Source: Streptomyces sp. HUAS 15-9 (GTDB lineage Bacteria; Actinomycetota; Actinomycetes; Streptomycetales; Streptomycetaceae). Taken from it: a DNA stretch of 64,000 nt. Location of the stretch: assembly GCF_025642155.1 (NCBI RefSeq), contig NZ_CP106798.1:2976001-3040000 (forward strand), read 5' to 3'. Below the pieces are notes generated by a model. The model ran no database searches, had not been told where the DNA came from, and saw nothing but the letters and a program-made list of their open reading frames with translations. Shown piece by piece: positions 27,388 to 35,864 of this stretch. The position numbers and the translations under genes are program-made. How positions within the stretch are numbered: the first letter of the stretch is position 1; every line of letters starts with the position of its first letter.

Positions 27388-28041
27388 TCAGTGGGCGAGG
27401 AGCATGTAGGTGTTCTCGAGTTCGTCCTGCAGGACGTGCGCCTCGCCGGCCACCGGGCGCATGAGCAGGTCCTCGGCGGGGGTGTCGACCCGGTATCGCC
27501 ACCCCTGGGGAAGGCTCAGCCGCTCGCCGAGGCCCGCGAGGGAACCGATCGTCTGGCTGTCGTCCACGATGTGGGAGTAGGCCTGCATGACGTAGGTCCT
27601 GCCGTCCGGGGTGAGCAGGCTGTGCACGGGCCTGCCGGCCAGGAACCGGTACTCGGTGTCCCGCTCCACCACGATGTCGACGTAGGCTTCCTTCCCCGGG
27701 CCGTGCGTCAGTTCGAGCCCCGCGGGGATGCGCACCTTGGCGACCCGTCTGGCCTCGATGCCGCCGAACGTGGCGATCTCACCGACGACGAAGGCGCTGA
27801 GCTCGTCGAACAGCCAGAAGCGGGGGCCGTTGAGATAGACCACCGGCACACCGAACTGCTGGGCCAGCGACTGGGGATCCAGGGCCCTCCACCGGTCGAG
27901 GGGGCAGTCGTTGAGGCCGATGGTGTTGTAGACGGCGGCTTCCAGACTGCCGTCGTCACCCGGGGAGATGAGAAGGATCTCGCCGTACCGGACATCGCGC
28001 AGATCGCCGAGGTGAGCGGCCGTCGGAGTCGTCTGAGACAT
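27388..28041 (-). CDS. Conserved hypothetical protein, partner of DUF1254 gene
   Basis: A 217-residue soluble protein, all-beta in appearance: VRYGEILLISPGDDGSLEAA, PRFWLFDELSAFVVGEIATF, RRVAKVRIPAGLELTHGPGK, YMVQAYSHIVDD-like stretch and a C-terminal DELENTYMLLAH. No signal peptide. It lies 57 bases downstream of the DUF1254/DUF1214 gene on the same strand, and I recall similar pairs in other bacteria, so a shared pathway is plausible. No catalytic residue can be assigned. Confidence 0.7.
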   Translation of the reverse strand: MSQTTPTAAHLGDLRDVRYGEILLISPGDDGSLEAAVYNTIGLNDCPLDRWRALDPQSLAQQFGVPVVYLNGPRFWLFDELSAFVVGEIATFGGIEARRVAKVRIPAGLELTHGPGKEAYVDIVVERDTEYRFLAGRPVHSLLTPDGRTYVMQAYSHIVDDSQTIGSLAGLGERLSLPQGWRYRVDTPAEDLLMRPVAGEAHVLQDELENTYMLLAH

Positions 28042-28098
28042 GTCTGCTCCTTCGTACGGGCCTTGTCCCGCCGTTCGTCGGAATCCCCTTGCCCGCCT

Positions 28099-29637
28099 CT
28101 ACGTCAGGCGTTCGAGCGGAGGGCATTCCCACGTCGCGTCCACGACGCGGGGACGGGGCCGGTACATGCGCAGGATGACGAACCAGGGGCCCTGCTCGGG
28201 TGTGGGCAGCCAGTTGGCCTCCCGGTCCCGGCCCGGCGACTCCGCCTGCAGATGCAGGGTCAGCCCGCCGTCGGAGTCGTGAACGAGTCCGGGGGTCCGG
28301 TCGCCGATCGAGTAGCGGCGCATGTCGTTGGCGATCAGGTTCATGTCCTCGCCGTAGGCGGTCAGGGACCAGAACCCCTCCACCGGCGGGAGGTTGCCGG
28401 GCTCGAAGCGCAACCGGTAGCGGCCGGTGGACAGCTTCACGCCGTCGGCGTCGTCGTAGCAGAGCAGATAGACCGCCTCGGCGGGGTCGTTGGCGGTGAT
28501 CCCGACCAGTGACTGGTCGGCCGCGCGCTTGAGGAAGTCGTCGCCGAAGCGCCCTATCTGCGGCGGCGGATAACGCCAGCCGTTGACCAGACGCGCCCAA
28601 TCACCGCTGAGCATCTGCTGCTTGAGCAGCGGCTTCCCGGTGGCAGCGGCCCGGATCAGGGACCGCTTGACGATCTCGGGCTGCAGCTCGATGTCGAGTC
28701 CCGGCCCGATGCCGATCTCGGCGAACTGCCTCAGCAGCACCTCGTGGTGCGCGGGCGGCGGGTTCTCGGCCAGCATCGCGTTCAGGGTCTTCCAGGGAGC
28801 GAGGGGATCCTTGGCCGGGTCCACGGGCTCCAGTACGTCACGACGTGCCGGAAGCGTGTGCCCTTCCTTCCCGAACAGGCTGAGCGGGGTGAGCCGGTAC
28901 CGCTCCTGCAGCGCGCGGACCTCGGGCACGTCCTCCTCACCGGCGACCAGCGTCCGGCCCAGCACCAGAACCCAGGGGCTGGGCGCCTGTGCCGTACGCC
29001 GCACTCCGTCGGGCAGCTGTCCGTCCCAGCCCGGTCCCGTGATGGCGAAGTGCCCCGCCTGTGAGCCGGTGGTGCGCTGGCCGACGTAGTCGAAGTTGTC
29101 CGACGTGATCCCCGCCAGTTCGAACGTGAAGTACCTGTCGCCCATGTCCGGATGCGACAGGATGACCGGCTCCGCACTCACATCGACCCAGGCGAGCGAG
29201 TACAGGGTGTCGTTGTTGGGGCACCCGCCGTCCCGGTAGGAGGCGTCCATCAGCCGCCGCGCGTGCCAGAAGTGGTTGACGGCCGCGTACGGAACGGTCT
29301 CCGGGTCGCGTTCCTGCGTGACCCACTGGTGGCGCAGCTGGGCGTTGTAGAGGTACGGGAAGCCGTAGACGTACGCCTGCTCGCCCAGCGTGTAGGCGTA
29401 CTCCCCGCGCCAGTCGTCCACCCGCCCGGTCAGGATCGGCGTCAACGCCTGGCGCAGCGCGGGCAGGACATCGGTCAGCCGGCGGGCGTGCTCGAGCACG
29501 GCCTTCGGGTGCGCGACCGCACGCCCGGCCGTCCGTGCCGCCGCGACGGCCGCGCCCGCCATGTCACCCGGCGTGCGCCACGGAGACTGTGTTTTCGACG
29601 ATTGGGATATGTCGGTCGTATCAGCCATGTCAGTCAT
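28099..29637 (-). CDS. DUF1254/DUF1214 domain protein
   Basis: A 512-residue protein. ATG 29637 lies 3-4 bases after GGAGAGG; a second ATG at 29628 is also well placed. DUF1254 covers about residues 80-220 (EQAYVYGFPYLYNAQLRHQW, PNNDTLYSLAWVDVSAEPVI, MGDRYFTFELAGITSDNFDY). DUF1214 covers the C-terminal third (LSTGRYRLRFEPGNLPPVEG, FWSLTAYGEDMNLIANDMRR, WLPTPEQGPWFVILRMYRPR). Many family members are exported or envelope proteins, but no clear signal peptide is present here. Function unknown. Confidence 0.85.
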   Translation of the reverse strand: MTDMADTTDISQSSKTQSPWRTPGDMAGAAVAAARTAGRAVAHPKAVLEHARRLTDVLPALRQALTPILTGRVDDWRGEYAYTLGEQAYVYGFPYLYNAQLRHQWVTQERDPETVPYAAVNHFWHARRLMDASYRDGGCPNNDTLYSLAWVDVSAEPVILSHPDMGDRYFTFELAGITSDNFDYVGQRTTGSQAGHFAITGPGWDGQLPDGVRRTAQAPSPWVLVLGRTLVAGEEDVPEVRALQERYRLTPLSLFGKEGHTLPARRDVLEPVDPAKDPLAPWKTLNAMLAENPPPAHHEVLLRQFAEIGIGPGLDIELQPEIVKRSLIRAAATGKPLLKQQMLSGDWARLVNGWRYPPPQIGRFGDDFLKRAADQSLVGITANDPAEAVYLLCYDDADGVKLSTGRYRLRFEPGNLPPVEGFWSLTAYGEDMNLIANDMRRYSIGDRTPGLVHDSDGGLTLHLQAESPGRDREANWLPTPEQGPWFVILRMYRPRPRVVDATWECPPLERLT

Positions 29638-29822
29638 CCTCTCCTGCCTTGCCGATCGCCGCAGCCGGAGCCGTTCGCGTCGGGCCGCCCACCCCGACGT
29701 CACCGGCCCGGACGCGCTGAAGCTGTTCGAGGACGGGACCGCGGACATGATCGTCCATGAGGCACCATTCCTGGCCACGCTCACCTCCTGAACGGCCTCC
29801 ACCCGGCACCTGGGAGTTCCCG

Positions 29823-30728
29823 ATGTCCAAAGCGATCACTTTCTCCGAGTACGGCGCGCCCGAGGTGCTGCGGCTGTCGCAGGTCACCGCGCCGGAGCCC
29901 GGCCCGGGCCAGGTCCGGATCCGGGTGCGGGCCGCCTCCGTGAACCCCTTCGACCTGAAGTTGCGCTCCGGTCTGATGGCCGACGGCGTCCCCGCACGCT
30001 TTCCCGTGGTCCCCGGCCTGGACGCGGCCGGTGTCGTCGATGCCGTCGGCGAGGGAGCCGACGCGGCCGTGGGCGACGAGGTCCTCGGTGCCACCGTCGG
30101 CGGCAGCTACGGCGAGTACGCCCTGCTCGACCGGCCGGTGGCCAAGCCCGGGGCCCTGTCGTGGGAGGCCGCCACCTCGCTCGTGACGGTGGGCCGGACC
30201 GCGTTCCGTGTCCTGCGCCAGCTGGGTGTGCAGGCGGGCCAGACCCTGCTCGTCCATGGCGCCGCCGGCGGCGTGGGCACCGTCGCGGTGCGGTTGGCCG
30301 TCGCCGAGGGCATCACCGTCGTGGGAACGGTCGGCGAGCACGACATCCAGCGTGTCACCTCACTCGGAGCCACCGCCGTCCGCTACGGCGACGGCTGGGT
30401 GGAGCGGGTGAAGGCCCTGACTCCCCAGGGCGTCGACTTCGTCCTCGACGCCTCCGGCGCCGGTGTGCTCGCCGACTCCGTCGCCCTGACCGGTGACAGC
30501 GCACACGTCATCACCATCGCCGACACGTCCGCCGCCGAGCACGGCGTCCGCTTCAGCGCCGGTGACACCGACCAGGCCGAAGACCCCCTGCCGGAGCTGG
30601 TGCGGCTGGCCGCCGCCGGCAAACTCACCGTGCCGATCTGGCGCACCTACCCCCTGGCCGAAGCGGCACAGGCCCACACGGACCTGGAGGCCCACCGCAA
30701 CCGCGGCAAGGCCGTCCTGCTGCCCTGA
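29823..30728 (+). CDS. NADPH:quinone oxidoreductase-like (zinc-free MDR family)
   Basis: A 301-residue medium-chain reductase. ATG 29823 has GGGAG 6 bases upstream. The GroES-like half reads MSKAITFSEYGAPEVLRLSQ ... VRAASVNPFDLKLRSGLMAD, and the nucleotide fold has LLVHGAAGGVGTVAVRLAVA (AxxGGVG), typical of quinone/enone reductases that lack catalytic zinc. It is divergent from the DUF1254 gene. Substrate unknown. Confidence 0.92.
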   Translation: MSKAITFSEYGAPEVLRLSQVTAPEPGPGQVRIRVRAASVNPFDLKLRSGLMADGVPARFPVVPGLDAAGVVDAVGEGADAAVGDEVLGATVGGSYGEYALLDRPVAKPGALSWEAATSLVTVGRTAFRVLRQLGVQAGQTLLVHGAAGGVGTVAVRLAVAEGITVVGTVGEHDIQRVTSLGATAVRYGDGWVERVKALTPQGVDFVLDASGAGVLADSVALTGDSAHVITIADTSAAEHGVRFSAGDTDQAEDPLPELVRLAAAGKLTVPIWRTYPLAEAAQAHTDLEAHRNRGKAVLLP

Positions 30729-30849
30729 CCCCACGCCACGACCGTCCGGACCCGGGCCGATCGTCCGGACAGGTGTCATCGGCCCACCGCCGGAACGCCG
30801 TGGGCGCGGCGCGACGGCACGGCGGGGTGCGGCGCCGTAGAGGTGGACC

Positions 30850-32205
30850 ATGGAAAGCCGCGATGCGGATGTGTGCGTGATCGGCGCGGGGTTCGCGGGT
30901 CTGGCTGCCGCACGGCAACTGGCGCGATTCGGCCGCCGGGTGATGGTCCTGGAGGCCCGGGACCGGGTGGGCGGGCGCGTCTGGAACCGGCGGATGCCCG
31001 GCGGCACGGTGGTGTCGGCGGGCGGCACCTGGCTGGGCAAGGGCCAGGATCGGATGTTCGCGCTCTGCCGGGAGTACGGCCTGCCGGTGTATCCCCAGCA
31101 CGAGGAGGGCGACCGGATCGTCCGCCTCGACGGCGCCAACCACCGCTACCGCGGCACCATCCCCAAGGTCGGCGCGGGAGCCTTCGCCTCCCTCGGTGTG
31201 GCCTTCGCCCGCCTGGACCGGATGGCGCGACGCCTCCCCGCCGACAGCCCCTGGGAGGCCCGCGGTGCCCGGGCGATGGACGCCCGCACGCTCGGTCAGT
31301 GGCTCTCCTCCCCCGTCAACCTGCCCTCGGCCACGGCCCACAGGCTGGCCGCGGTGACGATGAGCCTGCTGTTCTGTGCCGACCCGGCCGAGGTCTCGCT
31401 GCTGGGCTCGCTCGTACTGGCCCGTGGCGGTGGCGGGTTCACGTACTACGTCGACAGCCGGCGCACCGAGACCCACCTGGTCGACGGCGGCGTACCGGAG
31501 CTCGCGGTGCGGATGGCCCAGGGCCTGGGCGAGGCGGTACGGCTCTCCTGTCCCGTCATGCGCATCGCCCAGAACGGCGGCGCCGCCCAGGTGACCGGCG
31601 AGGGGCTCGCCGTACGGGCCCGGCGGGTGATCGTGGCGACCCCGCCGGCGACGGCGGCGCGGATCGTCTACGACCCGCCCCTGCCCGCCGTCCACAGCCA
31701 TCTGCTGCAACGGCTGGTCCCCGGCGCCGTCATCCGGGTGCACACCGTCCATCCCGAACCGTTCTGGCGTGGCCGGGGGCTCTCCGGGCAGACCCTGGCC
31801 CCCCAGTCACCGGTGGCCGTCACCATCGACCAGACCCCGCGCTCGGGACGGCCGGGTGTGCTCAGCAGCTACGCGTTCGGCCCCAGCGCCCTGCATCTGG
31901 GCCGACTGGGCGCCGAGCGGCGGCGCGAGCTGTGGCTGGCGGCGCTCGCCGAACGCTTCGGTCCGCAGGCGCTGACGCCCACCGACCATCTGGAAACGGA
32001 CTGGTCGGCCGAACCCTGGTCGCTCGGCGGGATGATGGCCCACTTCGCCCCCGGTGTTCTCACCACCTATGGCAGTGCGCTGCGTCGGCCGGTGGGCCGT
32101 ATCCACTGGGCGAGCACGGAATCCGCCACCCTGATGCACGGGTTGATGGAAGGCGCGGTGCGTTCCGGCGAACGGGCAGCCCACGAGGTTCTGCTCTTGG
32201 ACTAG
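30850..32205 (+). CDS. Flavin monoamine oxidase-like FAD enzyme
   Basis: A 451-residue amine-oxidase-family flavoprotein. It has the FAD-binding GxGxxG motif (VCVIGAGFAGLAAARQLARF), the VLEARDRVGGRVWNRRMPGG signature, the substrate-domain segments and a C-terminal FAD contact (GRIHWASTESATLMHGLMEG) with the family's W-A-(S/G)-T-E. It oxidises amines or related C-N/C-C bonds with oxygen. ATG 30850 follows GGTGG. It is in the same direction as the upstream reductase (122 bases apart) and the downstream BBE-type oxidase, so a small redox pathway is possible. Confidence 0.88.
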   Translation: MESRDADVCVIGAGFAGLAAARQLARFGRRVMVLEARDRVGGRVWNRRMPGGTVVSAGGTWLGKGQDRMFALCREYGLPVYPQHEEGDRIVRLDGANHRYRGTIPKVGAGAFASLGVAFARLDRMARRLPADSPWEARGARAMDARTLGQWLSSPVNLPSATAHRLAAVTMSLLFCADPAEVSLLGSLVLARGGGGFTYYVDSRRTETHLVDGGVPELAVRMAQGLGEAVRLSCPVMRIAQNGGAAQVTGEGLAVRARRVIVATPPATAARIVYDPPLPAVHSHLLQRLVPGAVIRVHTVHPEPFWRGRGLSGQTLAPQSPVAVTIDQTPRSGRPGVLSSYAFGPSALHLGRLGAERRRELWLAALAERFGPQALTPTDHLETDWSAEPWSLGGMMAHFAPGVLTTYGSALRRPVGRIHWASTESATLMHGLMEGAVRSGERAAHEVLLLD

Positions 32206-32384
32206 ATACTAATTTTTCTATTTCCGGCGTCAGTTCTTATCTCCCGTCATGAAGTCGCCATCCAGCCCAATTAGCGTGTCGGGCAATAACGCCATGGTCG
32301 CCCTTGTTAATGTGCGCCTCGCTGAAATCGTCCACAAAGGATCGCATCGAACCACGCCGAATGGCGGTCGAGAGGACACCGACC

Positions 32385-33896
32385 ATGCAGGACTTTTCTC
32401 GTCGCGGACTGCTCAAGGCAACGGCGGCCGCCGGCGCCGGCGCGGTCATCGTCCCGGGCATGACGGCCGCGGAAGCCACGGCAGCGGAAGCCACGGCCGC
32501 GAGCGCATTGGGCAATGGTCCCGGGGGCGGGAGGTGCGCGCCGGCGGAGCTGACCGGCCGTATCGTCCGCCCCAACGACCCCTCGTACACGGATGCTCGG
32601 CTCGGCTGGGACCAGCTCTTCTCGCACTATCCGCTGGTCATCGTCTTCGCCCAGAACACCCAGGACGTGGTCAACGCCCTCACCTGGGCGCGGCAGAACG
32701 ACGTCGCGCTGCGGGTGCGCAGCGGCCGGCACAGCCTTGAGGGCTGGTCGAACGTGGACAACGGCCTCGTGATCGACATCAGCGAGCTGAAGTCGGTCCG
32801 CATCGACTCCGCCGCCCGTGTCGCGACGGTCGGTTCCGGGCTCAACCAGCTGGAGGCCGTGACCACGCTCGCGCAGCAGGACCTCGCGGTGACCACCGGT
32901 ACGGAGGGCAGCGTGGGCCTGGCCGGTGCGACGCTCGGCGGCGGCTTCGGCTTCCTCACCCGCTGGCTCGGTCTGGCCTGCGACAGCCTGGTGGGGGCCG
33001 AGATCGTCGTCCCGTCCGGCAGCGAGTGCGCCAAGGTGATCAACGCGGATCTGAAGAACAACTCGGATCTGCTCTGGGCACTTCGCGGGGCGGGAAACGG
33101 AAACTTCGGAATCGTCACGTCGCTCACGTACAAAGTGGCTCCGCTGAAGAGCGTCAGCTATCTGCAGGCGACGTGGGACGGCCTCGGGGATCTGCACGGG
33201 GTCTTCGACGCATGGCAGCGTACGGCTCCGGTCAGCGAGGACCGCCTCGGCACCCAGCTCGAGGTCCACAAACCGCAGATCCTGTTGTTCGCGGTTCTGG
33301 CCGAAGGAACGCCGGACGAGGCGAAGGAGTTGCTGGCCCCGATCCTGTCGGTCGGCAACCCTCAGATCACGGTGCAGGAAGGCAACTGGGGCGACGTATA
33401 CGCGGGATTCCAGATTCCGACCGAGGACGAACCCGCGAACTGGAAGTTCTTCTCGCAGTTCACCAGAAAGCCGTTCCCGGAGGAAGCGATCGATGTGATC
33501 GCCGCGTTCATGGCGGACGCCCCGACGGATGACAGCAACTTCTTCACCCAGGCCTTCGGCGGGGCCGCCAGGAGGAGCCCCCGCGGCGGCACCGCGTTCG
33601 CGCATCGCGACGCGCTCTTCTACTCCGAGCCCGGCGTCGGCTGGGGAAAGCGTGGCGACCAGCCGGGCGTCTGCGACCCGCTCACCCCGCAGGCGCAAAC
33701 CTGGATCGCCGAGTTCAGCCAGGCGCTGCGGCCGTATGTGAACGGCGCGTACGTCAATGTGCCGAACATCGGGCAGCAGGACTGGGAGACCGCGTACTGG
33801 CGGGACAACTTCGACCGACTGCGCAAGATCAAGGCGAAGTACGACCCGCACAACGTCTTCCAGTACGAGCAGAGCATCCCGCCCGCGTCCTGCTGA
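32385..33896 (+). CDS. Berberine-bridge-type FAD oxidase, Tat-exported
   Basis: A 503-residue FAD-linked oxidase. ATG 32385 gives a Tat signal peptide (DFSRRGLLKATAAAGAGAVI). FAD-binding motifs: LRVRSGRHSLEGWSNVDNGL (the SGRH His normally carries the covalent flavin), GTEGSVGLAGATLGGGFGFL and GAGNGNFGIVTSLTYKV. The BBE domain lies at the end (WRDNFDRLRKIKAKYDPHNV). The second attachment Cys seems absent (LGLACDSLVGAEIV contains a possible one at the usual site). An upstream ATG at 32361 is less likely. Substrate unknown. Confidence 0.9.
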   Translation: MQDFSRRGLLKATAAAGAGAVIVPGMTAAEATAAEATAASALGNGPGGGRCAPAELTGRIVRPNDPSYTDARLGWDQLFSHYPLVIVFAQNTQDVVNALTWARQNDVALRVRSGRHSLEGWSNVDNGLVIDISELKSVRIDSAARVATVGSGLNQLEAVTTLAQQDLAVTTGTEGSVGLAGATLGGGFGFLTRWLGLACDSLVGAEIVVPSGSECAKVINADLKNNSDLLWALRGAGNGNFGIVTSLTYKVAPLKSVSYLQATWDGLGDLHGVFDAWQRTAPVSEDRLGTQLEVHKPQILLFAVLAEGTPDEAKELLAPILSVGNPQITVQEGNWGDVYAGFQIPTEDEPANWKFFSQFTRKPFPEEAIDVIAAFMADAPTDDSNFFTQAFGGAARRSPRGGTAFAHRDALFYSEPGVGWGKRGDQPGVCDPLTPQAQTWIAEFSQALRPYVNGAYVNVPNIGQQDWETAYWRDNFDRLRKIKAKYDPHNVFQYEQSIPPASC

Positions 33897-33994
33897 CCGG
33901 ACGGGCGTCCTGCTGCTGACCGGCGACCCGACCGAGCCCCCTCCCGCCACTTCCGTTCCAGTGGTCGTTGCAACACCCCAGTTCAGGGGATGCG

Positions 33995-34207
33995 ATGTCC
34001 TTCGAGATTCGGCCCACCAAGCAGTATTCCGGGAGCAAGCTGAGCCGGGAGCGGCAGGAATACTTCCGGCTCATGAAGCTGGGCTACGGCAACAAGGAGG
34101 CGAGCAGGCTCGTCGGCGTCAATCCTCGGACCGGTCGTGAGTGGCGCAACGGCCGGCCCGGGGACGCAAAAGGCGCCCGAGGCCACTCGCGCACATCGCG
34201 CAGGTGA
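33995..34207 (+). mobile_element. IS30-type transposase, N-terminal relic
   Basis: Only the N-terminal helix-turn-helix part of an IS30-family transposase remains: MSFEIRPTKQYSGSKLSRER, QEYFRLMKLGYGNKEASRLV, GVNPRTGREWRNGR. The DDE catalytic domain is missing; the frame runs into unrelated sequence and stops at 34207. It directly abuts a truncated crotonase gene, so insertion followed by deletion is likely. No terminal inverted repeats were found. Confidence 0.75.
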
Positions 34208-34219
34208 CCTCGGGCGCCT
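34171..34219 (+). terminator. 12-bp hairpin at the IS30/crotonase junction
   Basis: AGGCGCCCGAGG (34171-34182) pairs exactly with CCTCGGGCGCCT (34208-34219). It lies at the end of the transposase relic and immediately before the recognisable crotonase residues, marking the junction. Confidence 0.6.
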
Positions 34220-34224
34220 CTTCG

Positions 34225-34716
34225 CGCAACGAACTCGCCCTGGCGTGCGACATGATCTTCGCCGCGCGCGAGAACGCGGTCTTCGGGCAGTTCGAGTGCG
34301 GCACCGGCGCCCTGCCCGGTGCCGGCGGAGTACAGCACCTGGCCCGGCGGCTGGGCAGAACGCGCGCCATCGAAGCCATCACCGGCGCCGACGACTTCGA
34401 CGCCGACCTCGCCGAACGCTACGGCTGGATCAACCGCGCCCTGCCCGACGCCGAACTGGACGCCTTCGTCGAGCGCCTGGCCAAGCGCATCGCCGGCTTC
34501 CCGCCCACGGGTGTCAAGGCGGCCAAGCGCGCCGTCAACAACCTCACGCTGCCCAACCGGGCGAACGTCCGCTCCGACTCGGCCACGTTTCTCGGCCTGG
34601 TCGCACTGCCCGAAACCCGCGAACGGCTGGACTACCTGGCCGACCGAGGCCTCCAGACCCCGGGCGCCCTCGAACGCGACCTGCGCAAGGCGGTGGCGGA
34701 GTCAGGGCACCGATGA
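34225..34716 (+). pseudogene. Enoyl-CoA hydratase/isomerase, C-terminal relic
   Basis: The frame reads RNELALACDMIFAARENAVF, GQFECGTGALPGAGGVQHLA, RRLGRTRAIEAITGADDFDA and continues to the family C-terminus (FPPTGVKAAKRAVNNLTLPN). This begins at the oxyanion-hole helix of crotonases; the N-terminal third (CoA-binding) is absent and replaced by the IS30 relic. There is no credible start codon for a working enzyme, so it is a 5'-truncated pseudogene of about 163 codons. Confidence 0.75.
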
Positions 34717-34783
34717 GTTCCAGATCCTTACGGGGTCTACCTCTGCACAAGCGACAGCCGCGCACGAGCTCTGTGAGGGAAAC

Positions 34784-35479
34784 ATGACCACCCACGCACT
34801 ACCACCCGTCGTAGACACCGCGACCTGGGAGCGCGGCCTCGAGGCACTGCGCGCCCGGGAGAAGGCCGCGACACGGGAGCTTGACGCCATCGCCGCCGAG
34901 CGTCGTCGCCTGCCGATGGTCGAGATGCCCGAGTACACCCTCGAAGGTGCGGACGGCCCCGTCCGGCTGGCGGACGTCTTCGAAGGCAAGCGGCAACTGA
35001 TCGTCTACAACCACATGTGGTTCCCCGGCAAGGAATGGCAGTGCCCGGGCTGCACGGGGTTCACCTCGCAGTACACCCGCCTGGAGTTCCTGGACAACTA
35101 CGATGCGCGGTTCGTCATCGTCACCCAGGGCCCGATCGACGAGGCACTCGCCTACAAGCAGCGGGTCGGCAACCGGATGACCTGGTACTCGACGGCCGAC
35201 AGCCCGTTCGGGACGGACGTCGGCGCACCGCCCGACGGGGGATTCGCGGTCAACGTGTTCCTGCGCGACGGCGACACCGTCTATCGCACGTGGCACACCA
35301 ACGGCCGGGGTACCGAGCAGCTCAGTCACACCTTCGCGCTGATCGATGTCCTGCCGTACGGACGGCAGGAGGAATGGCAGGACTCACCCGAGGGCTGGCC
35401 CCAGTCGCCCACCTACAGCCGATGGGCAACGTCCAAGGACATCGCCGCGCTCTACGGCTCGGGTTCCGGCGGCCACTGA
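34784..35479 (+). CDS. DUF899 thioredoxin-like protein
   Basis: A 231-residue DUF899 family protein. ATG 34784 follows GAGGGAAAC. Motifs: PEYTLEGADGPVRLADVFEG, QLIVYNHMWFPGKEWQCPGC (thioredoxin-like CPGC), TGFTSQYTRLEFLDNYDARF, MTWYSTADSPFGTDVG and VNVFLRDGDTVYRTWHTNGR. The family has a thioredoxin fold with a Cys pair and unknown physiological role. It is in the same direction as, but separated by a promoter from, the peptide/P450 unit. Confidence 0.88.
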   Translation: MTTHALPPVVDTATWERGLEALRAREKAATRELDAIAAERRRLPMVEMPEYTLEGADGPVRLADVFEGKRQLIVYNHMWFPGKEWQCPGCTGFTSQYTRLEFLDNYDARFVIVTQGPIDEALAYKQRVGNRMTWYSTADSPFGTDVGAPPDGGFAVNVFLRDGDTVYRTWHTNGRGTEQLSHTFALIDVLPYGRQEEWQDSPEGWPQSPTYSRWATSKDIAALYGSGSGGH

Positions 35480-35563
35480 GCTCCCGACGGCCCAGGGCAC
35501 CGGCCGCCGCCGGCCAGTCATCGAGACCGGTCGGCCGGGGGGTCCCTCATACGGTGATCAGGG

Positions 35564-35592
35564 TTGAATGTCTGCGACCGATGCCCTATATC
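35564..35592 (+). promoter_or_regulatory. Sigma-70-type promoter before the peptide/P450 unit
   Basis: TTGAAT (35564-35569) and TATATC (35587-35592) are separated by exactly 17 bases, close to the principal sigma factor consensus. The leader to the peptide start is about 60 bases and contains ATGTGGCA twice (near 35606 and 35624), a possible regulator site. The DNA here is clearly more AT-rich than its surroundings. Confidence 0.55.
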
Positions 35593-35660
35593 ACGTATAC
35601 GCCGAATGTGGCAACATTGCATATGTGGCATTTGGTGCTGAAGACAGGCGAGAGGAGTGC

Positions 35661-35762
35661 ATGATGATCGCCAAGCTGCTCTGCAAGCTGTCCTTCACCC
35701 GCCACTACGGCGCGTACGGGGCCCACGAGTGGGATGCGTACGCCGGCGACGACGGGGTCTGA
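35661..35762 (+). CDS. Candidate RiPP precursor peptide for the adjacent P450
   Basis: A 33-residue peptide starting at ATG 35661 or the next ATG (35664); GAGAGGAG lies 3-6 bases upstream, an excellent ribosome site. It begins MMIAKLLCKLSFTRHYG and ends YGAHEWDAYAGDDGV. The C-terminal half is packed with Tyr, His and Trp (H-Y-G-A-Y-G-A-H-E-W-D-A-Y), the residues that P450 enzymes cross-link in biarylitide/cittilin-like RiPPs. It has its own promoter, a hairpin follows its stop, and the next gene is a P450. I do not recognise the exact family; the assignment is from composition and context. Confidence 0.6.
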   Translation: MMIAKLLCKLSFTRHYGAYGAHEWDAYAGDDGV

Positions 35763-35772
35763 CCGCACTACC

Positions 35773-35799
35773 GGCGGGCGCCCCCGGGGCACCCGCCGA
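35773..35799 (+). terminator. Hairpin between precursor and P450 (attenuator-like)
   Basis: CGGCGGG (35773-35779) pairs with CCCGCCG (35793-35799), with an inner CCCC/GGGG pairing, 10 bases after the peptide stop. Partial termination here would give more peptide message than P450 message, a common layout in RiPP operons. Confidence 0.5.
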
Positions 35800-35864
35800 C
35801 TCCCAGCCACGCTCCCGACGGTATCGGCCTGGACAAGACAGGTACGAGAGCCAGGGACGATCTC

